DNA from: DASRAU01 sp036005805 | GTDB taxonomy: Bacteria > Acidobacteriota > Polarisedimenticolia > Gp22-AA2 | Direction: 5' to 3' | DNA: 64,000 nucleotides | Assembly: GCA_036005805.1 (NCBI GenBank) | Contig: DASYQE010000210.1 | Location: forward strand, 18,573-82,572 | In this document: positions 36,665-47,097 of the stretch, piece after piece | Position numbering within the stretch: the first letter of the stretch is position 1 | How the letters are laid out: every line of letters begins with the position of its first letter | The notes under the pieces: generated by a model | What the model saw: the letters and a program-made list of their open reading frames with translations, nothing else | Databases searched by the model: none | Told to the model about the DNA's origin: nothing | Position numbers and translations under genes: made by a program

Positions 36665-37524
36665 ATGTCGCTCACCCGCGTCGCCGTCATCGGAGCCGGA
36701 ACCATGGGGCACGGAATCGCCCAGGTGGCGATCCAGTCCGGCCTCGAAGTGCGCCTGTGCGATGCCCAGCCGCTGGTGCTCGACCGGGCCCTGCAGCAGA
36801 TCCGCTCCGGGCTCGACCGGACGGTCGAGAAGGGGCGGCTCGACGCGGCCGGACGCGAGGCCGCCCTCGCCCGCCTCGCGACCGCCCGCGATCCGCGCGA
36901 GGCGTCGCACGACGCGGACCTCGTCATCGAAGCCATCCCCGAGCGGCTCGAGCTCAAGCAGGCGCTGTTCGCCTCCCTCGAGGAGATCGTCCCCGCCGGG
37001 TGCCTGCTCGCCAGCAACACCTCGTCGCTGCGGATCGCCTCCATCGCCGCAGGACGGCGCCGGCCGGAGCGCATCCTCGGGATGCACTTCTTCAACCCGG
37101 TGCCGGTGATGGCGCTCCTGGAGATCGTCGTGCACGCCGGGACCGCCCCCGGGTCTCTGGAGCAGGCGCGCGAGGCGGGAGCACGGCTCGGCAAGACCTG
37201 CATCGTCGTGCAGGACTCCCCCGGCTTCGCCAGCAGCCGGCTCGGGATCGCGCTCGGCCTCGAGGCGATCCGGATGGTCGAGCAGGGGGTCGCTTCCCCG
37301 CAGGACATCGACACCGCCATGGAGCTCGGGTACCGGCATCCGATGGGGCCGCTGCGCCTGACCGACGTCGTGGGGCTCGACGTGCGCCTCGCCATCGCCG
37401 AATCGCTGCACCGCGAGCTGGGAAGCGAAGCGTTCCGCCCGCCCCGGCTGCTGGTCGAGATGGTGCGCGAGGGACGCCTCGGCAAGAAGAGCGGCCGCGG
37501 CTTCTACGACTGGAGCGGGAGTTC

Positions 37525-37528
<4 letters not shown>
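36665..37528 (+). CDS. 3-hydroxyacyl-CoA (3-hydroxybutyryl-CoA) dehydrogenase
   Basis: The 287-residue NAD-dependent enzyme oxidises 3-hydroxyacyl-CoA. It has the Rossmann motif VIGAGTMGHGIAQV, SNTSSLRI, the HFFNPVPVMALLEIV catalytic His/Asn region and the C-terminal GRLGKKSGRGFYDW. It corresponds to the short PaaH/Hbd form. The TAG stop shares a CTAG with the stop of the convergent prenyltransferase gene. Confidence 0.93.
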
Positions 37529-38543
<1,015 letters not shown>

Positions 38544-38547
<4 letters not shown>

Positions 38548-39875
38548 AGGCCGGCCGGGACGAGCGCCCCGACGACGCCCGCCAGGGCGCCGACCAGGGT
38601 GTTGGAGAAATTCACCGCCTCGTTGTCGAGGAGCCCGCGGCGCTCGAGCGTCGCCCCGAGGAACGAGTCGGCGCTCGATCCCAGGAAGGAGGCGAGAAGG
38701 ACCACCCAGAGAAGCGACGCCGGGATCATCGCGGTCGCGATGGCCAGACCCGCGACCAGCGCCGCCGCCCCCAGGCCCGCGAGCGTGCCGAGGAGCGTGA
38801 CGGCGCCGTCGGTGCCGATGGGAACGCGCTTGAGCGTGGTGATGAGCACGGGCTTCCCTCCCCACGCCTGCCCGACCTCGCTCGACACGGTGTCGAACGC
38901 CGCGGTCGCGTAAGCGCAGACCAGCGCCAGGAGGAACAGGCCCGGAGCGGTCGCGGTCGCCGACAGGAGCGCCAGCATCGTCGCCACGCCGCAGTTGGCG
39001 AGGGCGTGCCGGGCCGACCGCGCTCCTTTTTTCTCCTGCGCCACACCGAGCCGCTCCTTGCGAAGCCTTCCGGCGCGCGTCGTCGCCGTGCCGAGCAGGA
39101 AGAAGGCCGTCAGGATCGCGAAGGCGCGCCACCCGCCGAAACCCCAGGTCACGGTGCCGACGGCCCAGCCGGCCACGGCCCCGGATCGATCCACGGCGCG
39201 GATGCGCAGGAAGACGAACGCGAGGACCGCGTTGACCGCCGCCCCGATGGCGAGCTGCGGCGCGACCTCCGCGAAGACCTGCGGTAGCCGCAGGGCGTCC
39301 CCTTCGATGAGCGCGCAGAGGAAAAGCGCCGACAGAAGCGGCACCGACAGGTTGTCGTTGAGCCGCCACGGCAGCGACTCGACGAACGCGGCGAACAGCG
39401 CCGTCGGCGCCATCAGCCAGGCGGCCTCCCCCGCCGGCCGTCCCATGGAGACGAGGATGCCGAACCCGGCCAGCCCGGCCGCGACGATGAAGGCCGCGCT
39501 GCCGGCCCAGGACTTGACGTGGTTCCACGGCAGGCGCGCGCGCCCCCAGCGTTCGCCGGCGGCGGAGGCGGCCGGGTCTCCCATCGCGAAGATCACCCAG
39601 GCGGCCGCCGCCACTTCCATCCGCCAGCCGAACAGGAGCACGAGCAGCAGCACCGCGACCGGGTACAGATGGATCCCCGACTCGAGGGGACGCCGCCTCT
39701 CGGCGCTGCGGAACAGCGACGCGCCGATCCGCGGCAGGACGAAGTAGTTGAAGAGGCACGCCACGGCGGCGACGAGCGCCGCCTGCGGGACGCTGAGCTT
39801 CTTGAGGAGAAGCGCCAGGAGCCCGGAACCGGCGTGAACGAGGCGGCGCGCCGCGGGGTCGTGCGCGCCGCTCAT
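38544..39875 (-). CDS. Fused lipid kinase: phytol/dolichol-kinase-like domain plus DUF92
   Basis: The 443-residue polytopic membrane protein has two halves. Residues 1 to about 210 resemble dolichol/phytol kinases (CTP-dependent), with FAMGDPAASAAGERWGRARLP and KSWAGS. Residues about 215-443 are a DUF92 (VTE6/TMEM19) domain, with FDTVSSEVGQAWGGKP, RVPIGTDGAVTLLGT and ASFLGSSADSFLGATLERRG. In plants VTE5 and VTE6 phosphorylate phytol in two steps to phytyl diphosphate. One protein could do both, feeding the coupled UbiA enzyme. Start and stop both overlap neighbours. Confidence 0.75.
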
Positions 39876-40780
39876 GCCTCCGCGTCCCCTGCCTCGCGCC
39901 CGAGGAAATCGTCGAGCGCCTCGGTCCAGGGACGCGGCGCCGCCCCCGTCAGCCGTGCGAAGAGCCGGGTGTCGAGCGGGGATGCCGCCGGGCGGGCGGT
40001 CCCGCCGGCCGGAACGACGGTGCGCACCGCCTCGAGCCGGACCCCGTCCAGGAGCCCGGTCGCCTCGAGCGCGCGGCGCGCCAGGTCGAAGCGCGACGCC
40101 ACGCCGGTGTTGACCACGTGAACGATGCCCCGGTGCTCGACGCGCAGGAGCGACGCGATGCCGTCCGCCAGGTCGTCGGTGAGCGTCGGAGAGCCGCGCT
40201 GGTCATCCACCACCCGCAGCGGCTCCCCCGCCCGGGCGCGCGCCAGGATCCGCCCCACGAAGTGGTCTCCGTGCTCGCCGTAGAGCCAGGCGGTGCGCAC
40301 GATGAGGTGGTCTTCGTTGGCGACGGCGACGCGGCGCTCGCCTTCCAGCTTGGAGAGCCCGTACGCCTGGATCGGCGCGGGCACGTCGGACTCGACGTAC
40401 GGGCGTTCGAGCCGGCCGTCGAAGACGAAATCGGTGCTGACCTGCACGACGCGGCAGCCCGACCCCGCGGCGGCGCGCGCCACGTGCTCCGCCCCCTCGG
40501 CGTTGACCTCCAGCGCCTGCGCCGGGTCGCGGGTGCAGCCGTCCACGTCGGTCCAGGCGGCGCAGTTGATGATCACGGTCGGGTTGAGACGGACGATCTC
40601 CGCCTCCATCCCGAAGCGGTCGAGGATGTCGATCTCCGCGCGCGTCGCCCCGATGGTCTCGGGATACTCCGGCTCGAGGCGGCGCACCAGTGCGCTCCCG
40701 AGCATGCCGCCGGCGCCGATCACCAGGGGCCGGATGTCGCCGCCGCGCTTCCGGCCGGCGCTGTCGTCTTCGAGGGTCAC
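39872..40780 (-). CDS. rfbD: dTDP-4-dehydrorhamnose reductase
   Basis: The 302-residue SDR-family reductase makes dTDP-L-rhamnose for O-antigen or other glycans. It has the cofactor motif GAGGMLGSALVRRL, INCAAWTDVDGCTRD, STDFVFDG and the catalytic YGLSK. The other rml genes are not in this window. The GTG start overlaps the lptD stop as GTGA and its stop overlaps the next gene as ATGA, so it is locked into the lptD operon. Confidence 0.92.
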   Translation of the reverse strand: MTLEDDSAGRKRGGDIRPLVIGAGGMLGSALVRRLEPEYPETIGATRAEIDILDRFGMEAEIVRLNPTVIINCAAWTDVDGCTRDPAQALEVNAEGAEHVARAAAGSGCRVVQVSTDFVFDGRLERPYVESDVPAPIQAYGLSKLEGERRVAVANEDHLIVRTAWLYGEHGDHFVGRILARARAGEPLRVVDDQRGSPTLTDDLADGIASLLRVEHRGIVHVVNTGVASRFDLARRALEATGLLDGVRLEAVRTVVPAGGTARPAASPLDTRLFARLTGAAPRPWTEALDDFLGREAGDAEA

Positions 40781-43473
40781 AGGCCTCCGGCTCCGATGCT
40801 CTGATGCAGGTCCACGACGTTGCCGACGCCCTTGAGGTTGACCAGAAAGCGGATCTCCGTCAGGTCGGATCCGACGAAGTTGCGGTTGAGGTACTCGAAC
40901 TGGAAGCCGCAGCACTGGGTGTTGTAGCCGGCGGTGTAGCGCTGGTCGCGGAAGCGCGGCTCCCCCGGCAGGACGTCCCCCAGCTCGTAGTTGGCCTGGA
41001 ATCCGAGCAGCACCTTGCGCTCGAAGAGCGTGCCCTCGCCGTGCACGCCGAGCTGGCTGCGATTGAACGGGTTGGTGAAGGCCTGCCCCTGCTCCAGGAG
41101 CGCCTTGCCCTCGAGGTCGCGGCTGACGCTCCAGGTGAAGTCGAGGAAGCCCCGCCCCGGCGCGCGCAGGTTGGCGCTGAGCGAGGCATCGCGGATCTCG
41201 CGGAACAGCACGTCGAACGAGGTGCGCAGGTCGACGCTCGTGTTGATCGTCGGGTTGACCCGCAAAACCCCCGTCACCGGCGAGACCTGCCGCTGCTCGT
41301 CGAGCGCGAACGACGCGCTGAGCGGCCCGAGGAAAGAGTAGTCCTGGGTGATCTCGAAGGAGGCGATCTCGACGGTCGAAAGCTGTTTCGGCTTCGCCGT
41401 GCCCCCGGGTCCCGGCACACCCGGCGCGCCCGGTTCCCCCTCGGCGCCCAGCGGCGCCGCCTCCGGGGTCGTCTCGGCGGTCGTCCCCGCCGCCGGCACG
41501 CGCACCGGCTGCACCTTCTGCAGGGCCCGCGCCAGCGCGTCCTGCGGATTGCCGTCTCCCGCCGCCGGACCGAACGGCATGCCGAGCGCCGCCATTCCTC
41601 CCGCCTCGCGCTTGGCGTAGAGCCGCGTCGTGAACCCGTACGTCAGCCGGTTGCTGTTGTAGGAGATCGTGTCGACGTCGTCGAAGAGGATGATGTCCCC
41701 CGGGTTGTCCACCTGCGACAGGTAGGTGTAGCGCAGCGTCGGCTCGATGGTGTTCTTGAACTGGGGGGAGAAGTCGCTGTCGGGCGTGTCGAAGATGCGC
41801 GACAGCTTCGGACCCACGAGGTTGAGCCCCGCCTGGTAGACGCGGCGGTCGAAGTTGTCGTCGACGATGAGCGTGCGCTCGAGGTTGCGGATGCCGTCGC
41901 CCTCCCCGAAATCCCCCGTGCCCGGGAGGTTGTCGCAGCCGAGATCGTCCTCGGGCCCGAACACACCCAGGGGCGGATTGTCGCGCTCGGCGTCGAGCAC
42001 GCCGTTGCCCTCGCCGAAATCCCCCGTGTCCGGAACGTTGTCGCAGCCGAGATCGGTGCGCTGGCTCTTGCTGTAGACGGTGTCGCGCAACCCGGCATTC
42101 GCGTCGATGTCGAGCCACGGCACCGGCGACAGCTGCGACGAAATGACCGGGTTGACGTCGGCCCGCTGGTACACGGCCTCGCGGTCCCCCTTGTCGAAGG
42201 CGTCCACCGAGGAGTCGAGGGTGAAGAACAGGAGCGAGTCGCCGATGCGCCGGCGGCGGGTGCGGAACTCGATCTCCGGCTCCGTCCAGCGGACGAAGGT
42301 GCGGTTGGCGAAGGCCAGGGTCGGCTGGCCGTACGCGAACGGGACGATCGGGTCCTGCACCAGCTGCTCGCGCCGCTCGGCCCACATGTTGAGGGAGTTG
42401 AATCCCCAGTTGCGCGTCAGGTACGCCTTGCTCACCGCCTGCGGGTTGCTGCTCACCCGGATGTCGCGCTCGAAGTCGAGGAAGTAGTCGAAGTCCGAGA
42501 CGAACGTCATGTTGGTGACGAAGCGCCATTCCGGGTCGAGCTGCTGCTGGTGGGTGTAGTCGATGAGCCAGCGATCGGTCGGCACCCCTGGCTGGTTCTC
42601 ATCCGCGGCCACCTGGTCGCGGATGTAGTAGCCGGTGAACTGGCCGCGGCCGTTTTCCGAAGGGCGGTAGCGGAACTCGTTGCCGAAGCCGTAGCCCGAC
42701 TTCGACATGTAGTCGAAGTAGAAGGTCGAATCGAGACTGCGGCCGATGGCCCAGTACCAGGCGTCGCTCAGGATCGTGCCGCTCCGCTGCGAGAAGCCGA
42801 ACTCCGGGAAGAGGAGTCCCGAGGCGCGATCGGTCTTGATCGGCCAGACCAGGTAGGGGGAATAGAACACCGGCACCGCCCCGAGCTTGAACTGGATGTG
42901 GTGCAGGTAGGCATATTCCCCCAGCTCGAGCACGCCGCGCCCGAGCTTGAAGGACCAGTAGGGCGTCGGCTGGGTGCACGCGGTGAAGTTGGCGTCGTAC
43001 AGGACCATCTGGTCCTTGGACGTCTGCTCGATCCGCGCCGCCTCGAACATGATGCTCGGCTCGGCGTAGCCGCGCGCGTTGAAGAACTGTCCGGTCGACG
43101 ATTCCAGGTTGTAGTCAATGCTGTCGGCGGTGATCCGGGCGCGCGCCTGGTCGAGGACGACGTTGCCCTCGGCGTGCGCCTCGTGAGTCGACGGAGTGTA
43201 GCGCACCAGATCGGCCTGGAGCCTCAGGTCGCCGCACTTGATGTCGACGTAGTCCTTGAGGATCAGCTCGTCACGGTCGAGCACCGAGCCCGGTCCGGCG
43301 GCGATCTCGAGGGCGCAGCCGCCCGGTCCCTTGCCGAAGGACTGGCGCTGCGGGGCGCCGCCGGGCGGCTCCGGCCGCTGCTCCTTCGGCGCGGCATCGA
43401 GTCCGGCCGCCGCGAAGGCGGCCGCGCCGAGAACGAACAGGAGCGCGGCTCCGGCGGCGAGGGGCCTGGGCAT
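40777..43473 (-). CDS. lptD: LPS-assembly protein LptD
   Basis: The 898-residue outer-membrane protein inserts LPS into the outer leaflet. It has a signal peptide (1 to about 26), an N-terminal OstA/LptA-like jellyroll (about 60-160, DLVRYTPSTHEAHAEGNVVLDQ) and a large barrel with the SPYLVWPIKTDRASGLLFPEFGFS signature. Two unusual inserts sit in the barrel: a duplicated acidic Gly-rich 36-residue unit (about 474-527), and a collagen-like Gly-Pro stretch (about 670-695). The ATG overlaps the amrB stop as TGATG. Confidence 0.92.
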   Translation of the reverse strand: MPRPLAAGAALLFVLGAAAFAAAGLDAAPKEQRPEPPGGAPQRQSFGKGPGGCALEIAAGPGSVLDRDELILKDYVDIKCGDLRLQADLVRYTPSTHEAHAEGNVVLDQARARITADSIDYNLESSTGQFFNARGYAEPSIMFEAARIEQTSKDQMVLYDANFTACTQPTPYWSFKLGRGVLELGEYAYLHHIQFKLGAVPVFYSPYLVWPIKTDRASGLLFPEFGFSQRSGTILSDAWYWAIGRSLDSTFYFDYMSKSGYGFGNEFRYRPSENGRGQFTGYYIRDQVAADENQPGVPTDRWLIDYTHQQQLDPEWRFVTNMTFVSDFDYFLDFERDIRVSSNPQAVSKAYLTRNWGFNSLNMWAERREQLVQDPIVPFAYGQPTLAFANRTFVRWTEPEIEFRTRRRRIGDSLLFFTLDSSVDAFDKGDREAVYQRADVNPVISSQLSPVPWLDIDANAGLRDTVYSKSQRTDLGCDNVPDTGDFGEGNGVLDAERDNPPLGVFGPEDDLGCDNLPGTGDFGEGDGIRNLERTLIVDDNFDRRVYQAGLNLVGPKLSRIFDTPDSDFSPQFKNTIEPTLRYTYLSQVDNPGDIILFDDVDTISYNSNRLTYGFTTRLYAKREAGGMAALGMPFGPAAGDGNPQDALARALQKVQPVRVPAAGTTAETTPEAAPLGAEGEPGAPGVPGPGGTAKPKQLSTVEIASFEITQDYSFLGPLSASFALDEQRQVSPVTGVLRVNPTINTSVDLRTSFDVLFREIRDASLSANLRAPGRGFLDFTWSVSRDLEGKALLEQGQAFTNPFNRSQLGVHGEGTLFERKVLLGFQANYELGDVLPGEPRFRDQRYTAGYNTQCCGFQFEYLNRNFVGSDLTEIRFLVNLKGVGNVVDLHQSIGAGGL
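41893..42055 (-). repeat. 55-bp direct repeat inside lptD
   Basis: Two 55-bp copies (41893-41947 and 42001-42055) differ at five positions and are offset by 108 bp (36 codons). Each encodes a DLGCDN-x-P-x-TGDFGEG-x-G unit with one Cys and several Asp/Glu/Gly, resembling small calcium-binding loops. The reading frame is kept, so this is an in-frame duplication. Confidence 0.9.
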
Positions 43474-44282
43474 CAGGAGACGGTGACCCCGGAATAGGCG
43501 ACGACCGAGGTCATGTCGCCGTTCGTCTGGCCGGAGTGACCGTAGGCGACCAGGGTCGCCGTTCCGGCGCCGAGCCGGCGCGCCGCCTCGAGCCCGGCGA
43601 CCGCCGGGGCCACCCCGCACATGGTGATCCGGCCGTCACGCACGACCCGCCAGAGGCCTTCCGGATCGATCGCGAGAATGCGTTCGAGCGCCGGACGGTC
43701 GCGCCGTTCCACCTCGTCCGCCGGCTCGTAGTGCGTCATGTCGCTGCTGAGGACGAGGGTGACCGGATCCGCGCAAGCGCCGATCACGCGGGCGAGTCCG
43801 CGGCCGAGCTCGAGGAGCGCGTCGAGGCGGTGCGTCCCCACGCAGATCGGCACGAAACGACCCGCGGGAGCCAGGTGCTGCAGGAACGGGATCTGCACCT
43901 CGATGGAGTGCTCGCGACGGTGCGCCGCCACGTCGACGCGCGCGCGGCCGACCTCCGCCAGGACCGAGGCGGCCAGAGGCTGGTCGATCGGCGCATCGCC
44001 GAGCGGCGTGCGCCACGCCCCTTCGGACTGCACGGCGATCGGCTCCCCCTCCCCCGTGTGGTTCGGTCCCAGCACGATGAATCGTTCCGGAAGCGGCCCG
44101 GACAGGTATGTCCGGGCGGCGATGCGGCCGGAATAGACGTAGCCGGCATGGGGCACGAGGAGTGCGCGCGGCGGCGGGCCATCCGGCACCCGGCCTCCTG
44201 CGGTGAGCGCTTCGAGCTCGCTTCGAAGCGCACCTTCGCCGGCCGGATAGAAGGAACCGGCCACCGCCGGCCTGCGAATCAT
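43473..44282 (-). CDS. amrB: AmmeMemoRadiSam system protein B (MEMO1 family)
   Basis: The 269-residue MEMO-family protein has RRPAVAGSFYPAG, VPHAGYVYSGRIAARTY, LGPNHTGEGEPIA, HRREHSIEVQIPFLQH and SSDMTHYEP, the metal-site His/Asp/Cys pattern of this fold. MEMO1 relatives bind copper or iron in eukaryotes; the bacterial role is unsettled. Its usual AMMECR1 and radical SAM partners are not adjacent. The ATG at 44282 has a weak GGGGACGG site. It heads the coupled lptD operon. Confidence 0.9.
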   Translation of the reverse strand: MIRRPAVAGSFYPAGEGALRSELEALTAGGRVPDGPPPRALLVPHAGYVYSGRIAARTYLSGPLPERFIVLGPNHTGEGEPIAVQSEGAWRTPLGDAPIDQPLAASVLAEVGRARVDVAAHRREHSIEVQIPFLQHLAPAGRFVPICVGTHRLDALLELGRGLARVIGACADPVTLVLSSDMTHYEPADEVERRDRPALERILAIDPEGLWRVVRDGRITMCGVAPAVAGLEAARRLGAGTATLVAYGHSGQTNGDMTSVVAYSGVTVS

Positions 44283-44403
44283 CGCCGTCCCCACCCGTCG
44301 TGCACGCGGCCCGGGGGCGTCCCGAGGCCGCGCGATGCTACCAGACGATCGTTCCAAAGTAAAGAAACACAATCACTTGCGTTGATGCGCCGGGTCGACG
44401 GCG

Positions 44404-44412
44404 TGCTACAAT
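44404..44412 (+). promoter_or_regulatory. Extended -10 box of the amidase-radical SAM operon
   Basis: TGCTACAAT ends ten bases before the ATG at 44423, with a possible TTGATG -35 19 bases upstream. There is no ribosome site, so the mRNA is probably near-leaderless. The divergent gap 44283-44422 also has a minus-strand TAGCAT facing amrB. Confidence 0.55.
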
Positions 44413-44422
44413 TCCCGGCTCC

Positions 44423-45292
44423 ATGCGCATCGCAATGGCCCAGATCGCGCCGCCCCTGGGCGACCCGGCGGCAAGCCTCAAGATCCACCTCGCCGCCGCC
44501 CGCAAGGCGATCCGGGCGGGAGCGCGCCTCGTCGTGTTTCCCGAGCTCAGCCTGACGGGCTACCGCCTCCAGGACCTGGTGCCGGAGGTGGCGCGGCCGA
44601 TCGATTCGAAGGGGCTGCTCGCGCCCCTCTTCGCCCTGAGCCGGCGCATCCCCATCGCGTTCGGCCTGGTGGAGGAATCGGAAGGACATCGCTACTACAA
44701 CAGCGCGGTCTTCCTGGAAGGGGGCCGTGTCCGGCACGTGCACCGCAAGGTCTATCTGCCGACCTACGGCATGTTCGAGGAGGGGCGCTACTTCTCGGCG
44801 GGCGATTCGTTCACCGCCTTCCGCACCCGGCTCGGCCGCATCGGCCTGCTCGTGTGCGAGGACCTCTGGCACCCGGCGAGCGCGCTGCTCCTGGCGCAGG
44901 ATGGCGCCGACTACGTCCTCGTGCTCGCCAACAGCCCCGTGCAGTCGGGGGAAGGCGCCGGCGGACCGCGCAACCACGAGACCTGGCGCGATCTCATCCG
45001 GGTCACGGCGCAGCTGCAGACGGTGTTCGTCGTGCTCGTCAACCGCGGCGGCTGCGAGGACGGCATCTCCTTCTCGGGAGCGTCGGCGGCGGTCGATCCG
45101 CTCGGCCGCGTCATCGCGGAGGGACGGATGCTCGGCGACGACCTGGTCGTCTGCGACCTCGATCGGGCCGCGCTGCGGCGCGCGCGGACCTTCTATCCGC
45201 TGCTGCGCGACGAGCGGCTCCCGGTGCTGCAGCGCGAGATCGGCAGGCTGCTCGCGGCGCCGGAGGCGGGGCGCGGGCCGGGGGGTTCGTGA
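44423..45292 (+). CDS. Carbon-nitrogen hydrolase resembling the NAD-synthetase glutaminase domain
   Basis: The 289-residue nitrilase-fold enzyme has an intact Glu-Lys-Cys triad: E41 in FPELSLTGY, K109 in HRKVYLPTYG and C145 in LLVCEDLWHP. The opening MRIAMAQIAPPLGD, LTGYRLQDL and the LPTYGMFEEGRYFSAGD segment match the glutaminase domain of glutamine-dependent NAD synthetases better than generic nitrilases. It could supply ammonia to the synthetase-only NadE at 48427. Its stop overlaps the radical SAM start as GTGA. Confidence 0.85.
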   Translation: MRIAMAQIAPPLGDPAASLKIHLAAARKAIRAGARLVVFPELSLTGYRLQDLVPEVARPIDSKGLLAPLFALSRRIPIAFGLVEESEGHRYYNSAVFLEGGRVRHVHRKVYLPTYGMFEEGRYFSAGDSFTAFRTRLGRIGLLVCEDLWHPASALLLAQDGADYVLVLANSPVQSGEGAGGPRNHETWRDLIRVTAQLQTVFVVLVNRGGCEDGISFSGASAAVDPLGRVIAEGRMLGDDLVVCDLDRAALRRARTFYPLLRDERLPVLQREIGRLLAAPEAGRGPGGS

Positions 45293-47097
45293 AGATTCAC
45301 CTGGCCTACAAGTGCCACGACCTCGGGCGGATGGAGTTCTATTCGCGCTTCACGCCGCTCGGGCTGGGAACGATCACGGCGCTCCTGCGCCGCGAAGGCT
45401 TCGACGCCACCCTCGTCAACCTGAGCGCCTGGTCGTGGCCGAAGGTGAAGCGCTTCTTCGAAACCGAGCGGCCCGACATCGTCGGCGTGTCGGCCTTCAC
45501 CTTCAACCGCCACGAGGCGATGCGTGTCGCCGCCCTGGCGCGCGCCGCCAACCCGCGGTGCCTCGTGGTGGCGGGAGGACCGCACGCCACCCACCTGCCG
45601 CATCACCTGCTCGACCGTTATCCGCAGATCGATCTCGTCGCCCGCGGCGAGGGCGAGGAGACGATGCTCGAGATCGTCCGCGCGGCCGCCTCCGGGACGC
45701 TTCAGCGACCGGACCGCGGCGCAGGCGCCATGCTCGGCGCCGACCTCGCGGGAGCGGGGGCGGAGGGACCGCAGCCCATCGCCGGGCTCTCCTATCGCAC
45801 GACCCAAGGCATCCGGGACACGCCCGAGCGGCCGGTGATCCGCGAGCTCGATCGGCTGCCGCATCCCGGCGCCGACCCGCACATCGTCGGCGTGGACGCG
45901 GAATCGCAGTTCGAGTTCGTCATCACCTCGCGCGGCTGCCCGGCCGCCTGCACCTTCTGCTCGTCGCCGGAATTCTGGGGGCGCGGCCTGCGGTTCCGCT
46001 CCGCCGCGCACATGATCGAGGAGGTGCGGATCCTGCGCGAACGGCACGGGGTCGTGTACCTGTCGATCCGCGACGACACCTTCACCGCGCATCGCCAGCG
46101 GGTGCTCGACTTCTGCCGCGGGCTCGAGGAGTCGGGGATCGACCTGCTCTGGGACTGCCAGTCGCGTGTCAACATCGTGGACGAGGAGCGCCTCGTCGCC
46201 ATGCGGCGCGCCGGCTGCACGCACATCCAGTACGGCGTCGAATCGGGATCGCCGCGCATGATCGAGCGGCTGAACAAGGGGATCACCGTCGAGGAGATCC
46301 GCCGCGCCGCGGCGCTGACCCGCCGGGCCGGGCTCGGGCTGTCGATCTACCTCATCACCGGCATCGATGGCGAGACCGACGAGGACCTCGCGTCCACCGT
46401 GCGGCTCATCGAGGAGATCCGGCCGCACGACGGCCTGGTCTCGCCGCTCACGGTCTATCCGGGCACGGGGCTCGCCGACGAGGCGCGGCGCCGCCACGGC
46501 CTGACCGACGACTTCTGGATCCGAAGCACCGACGAGGCGTACTTCGTGCGCGACGACCCGTGGACCCGGCGCGCGGTGCGCACCCTCCGATCGACGCTGC
46601 GGCGCGTCGGCCGGGAGGCGGCGTATGGTCCGGAGGATTTCGACGCCCAGCGCCGTCTCGTGGGCGACTGCGCCACGCTGTGGCTGGCCCGGGGCGAATC
46701 CGCCGAGCGACGCGGCCGGCTGCTGCAGGCGCGCGACGAGTACGCGGCCCTCCTCTCGGCGCATCCGCGCAGCCTCTGGGCCCGGATGCGCCTGGGCCAC
46801 ATCGCGACGCGGCGGCGACGCTTCGCCGAGGCGGTGGAGCATTACGAGGCCGCCCTGGCCGTCGTCCCGGCCTTCCGGCACGCGGCCCGGCTGCTGGGCG
46901 CCGCGCGGCGTGACGCGAAACGGGCCGGTCAGGCCGGCGCGGCGGCGCCGGTCTCGGCCTCGACCCGGTTGACCAGGCGGCCGATGCCCTCGATCGACAC
47001 GATCACCTCGTCCCCCGGCGCGAGCGGCCCGACCCCTTCCGGGGTGCCGGTCGCGACCACGTCCCCCGGCTCGAGGGTCATCACCCGGGAGATGTAG
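45289..47097 (+). CDS. B12-binding radical SAM protein with C-terminal TPR
   Basis: The 602-residue protein has a cobalamin-binding-like N-terminal domain (about 1-170, VVAGGPHATHLPHHLL), a radical SAM core with cluster Cys 217, 221 and 224 (RGCPAACTFC), and a C-terminal TPR-like part (about 470-560). Such class B enzymes often methylate or rearrange lipids, cofactors or antibiotics. The substrate is unknown. The GTG start overlaps the amidase stop. The last 169 bases run antisense through the convergent hydrolase gene, giving a low-complexity Ser/Pro/Thr tail. Confidence 0.82.
   Translation: MKIHLAYKCHDLGRMEFYSRFTPLGLGTITALLRREGFDATLVNLSAWSWPKVKRFFETERPDIVGVSAFTFNRHEAMRVAALARAANPRCLVVAGGPHATHLPHHLLDRYPQIDLVARGEGEETMLEIVRAAASGTLQRPDRGAGAMLGADLAGAGAEGPQPIAGLSYRTTQGIRDTPERPVIRELDRLPHPGADPHIVGVDAESQFEFVITSRGCPAACTFCSSPEFWGRGLRFRSAAHMIEEVRILRERHGVVYLSIRDDTFTAHRQRVLDFCRGLEESGIDLLWDCQSRVNIVDEERLVAMRRAGCTHIQYGVESGSPRMIERLNKGITVEEIRRAAALTRRAGLGLSIYLITGIDGETDEDLASTVRLIEEIRPHDGLVSPLTVYPGTGLADEARRRHGLTDDFWIRSTDEAYFVRDDPWTRRAVRTLRSTLRRVGREAAYGPEDFDAQRRLVGDCATLWLARGESAERRGRLLQARDEYAALLSAHPRSLWARMRLGHIATRRRRFAEAVEHYEAALAVVPAFRHAARLLGAARRDAKRAGQAGAAAPVSASTRLTRRPMPSIDTITSSPGASGPTPSGVPVATTSPGSRVITREM

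Noticed and set aside
41893..42055. Mobile element or CRISPR-like repeat
   Set aside because: Only two copies, in frame, inside lptD, with no terminal inverted repeats or spacers; better explained as a coding duplication.
40690..43497. 935-codon open frame antisense to lptD
   Set aside because: Composition is typical of an antisense shadow in GC-rich DNA (Arg/Val/Glu/Leu repeats) and no domain is visible.
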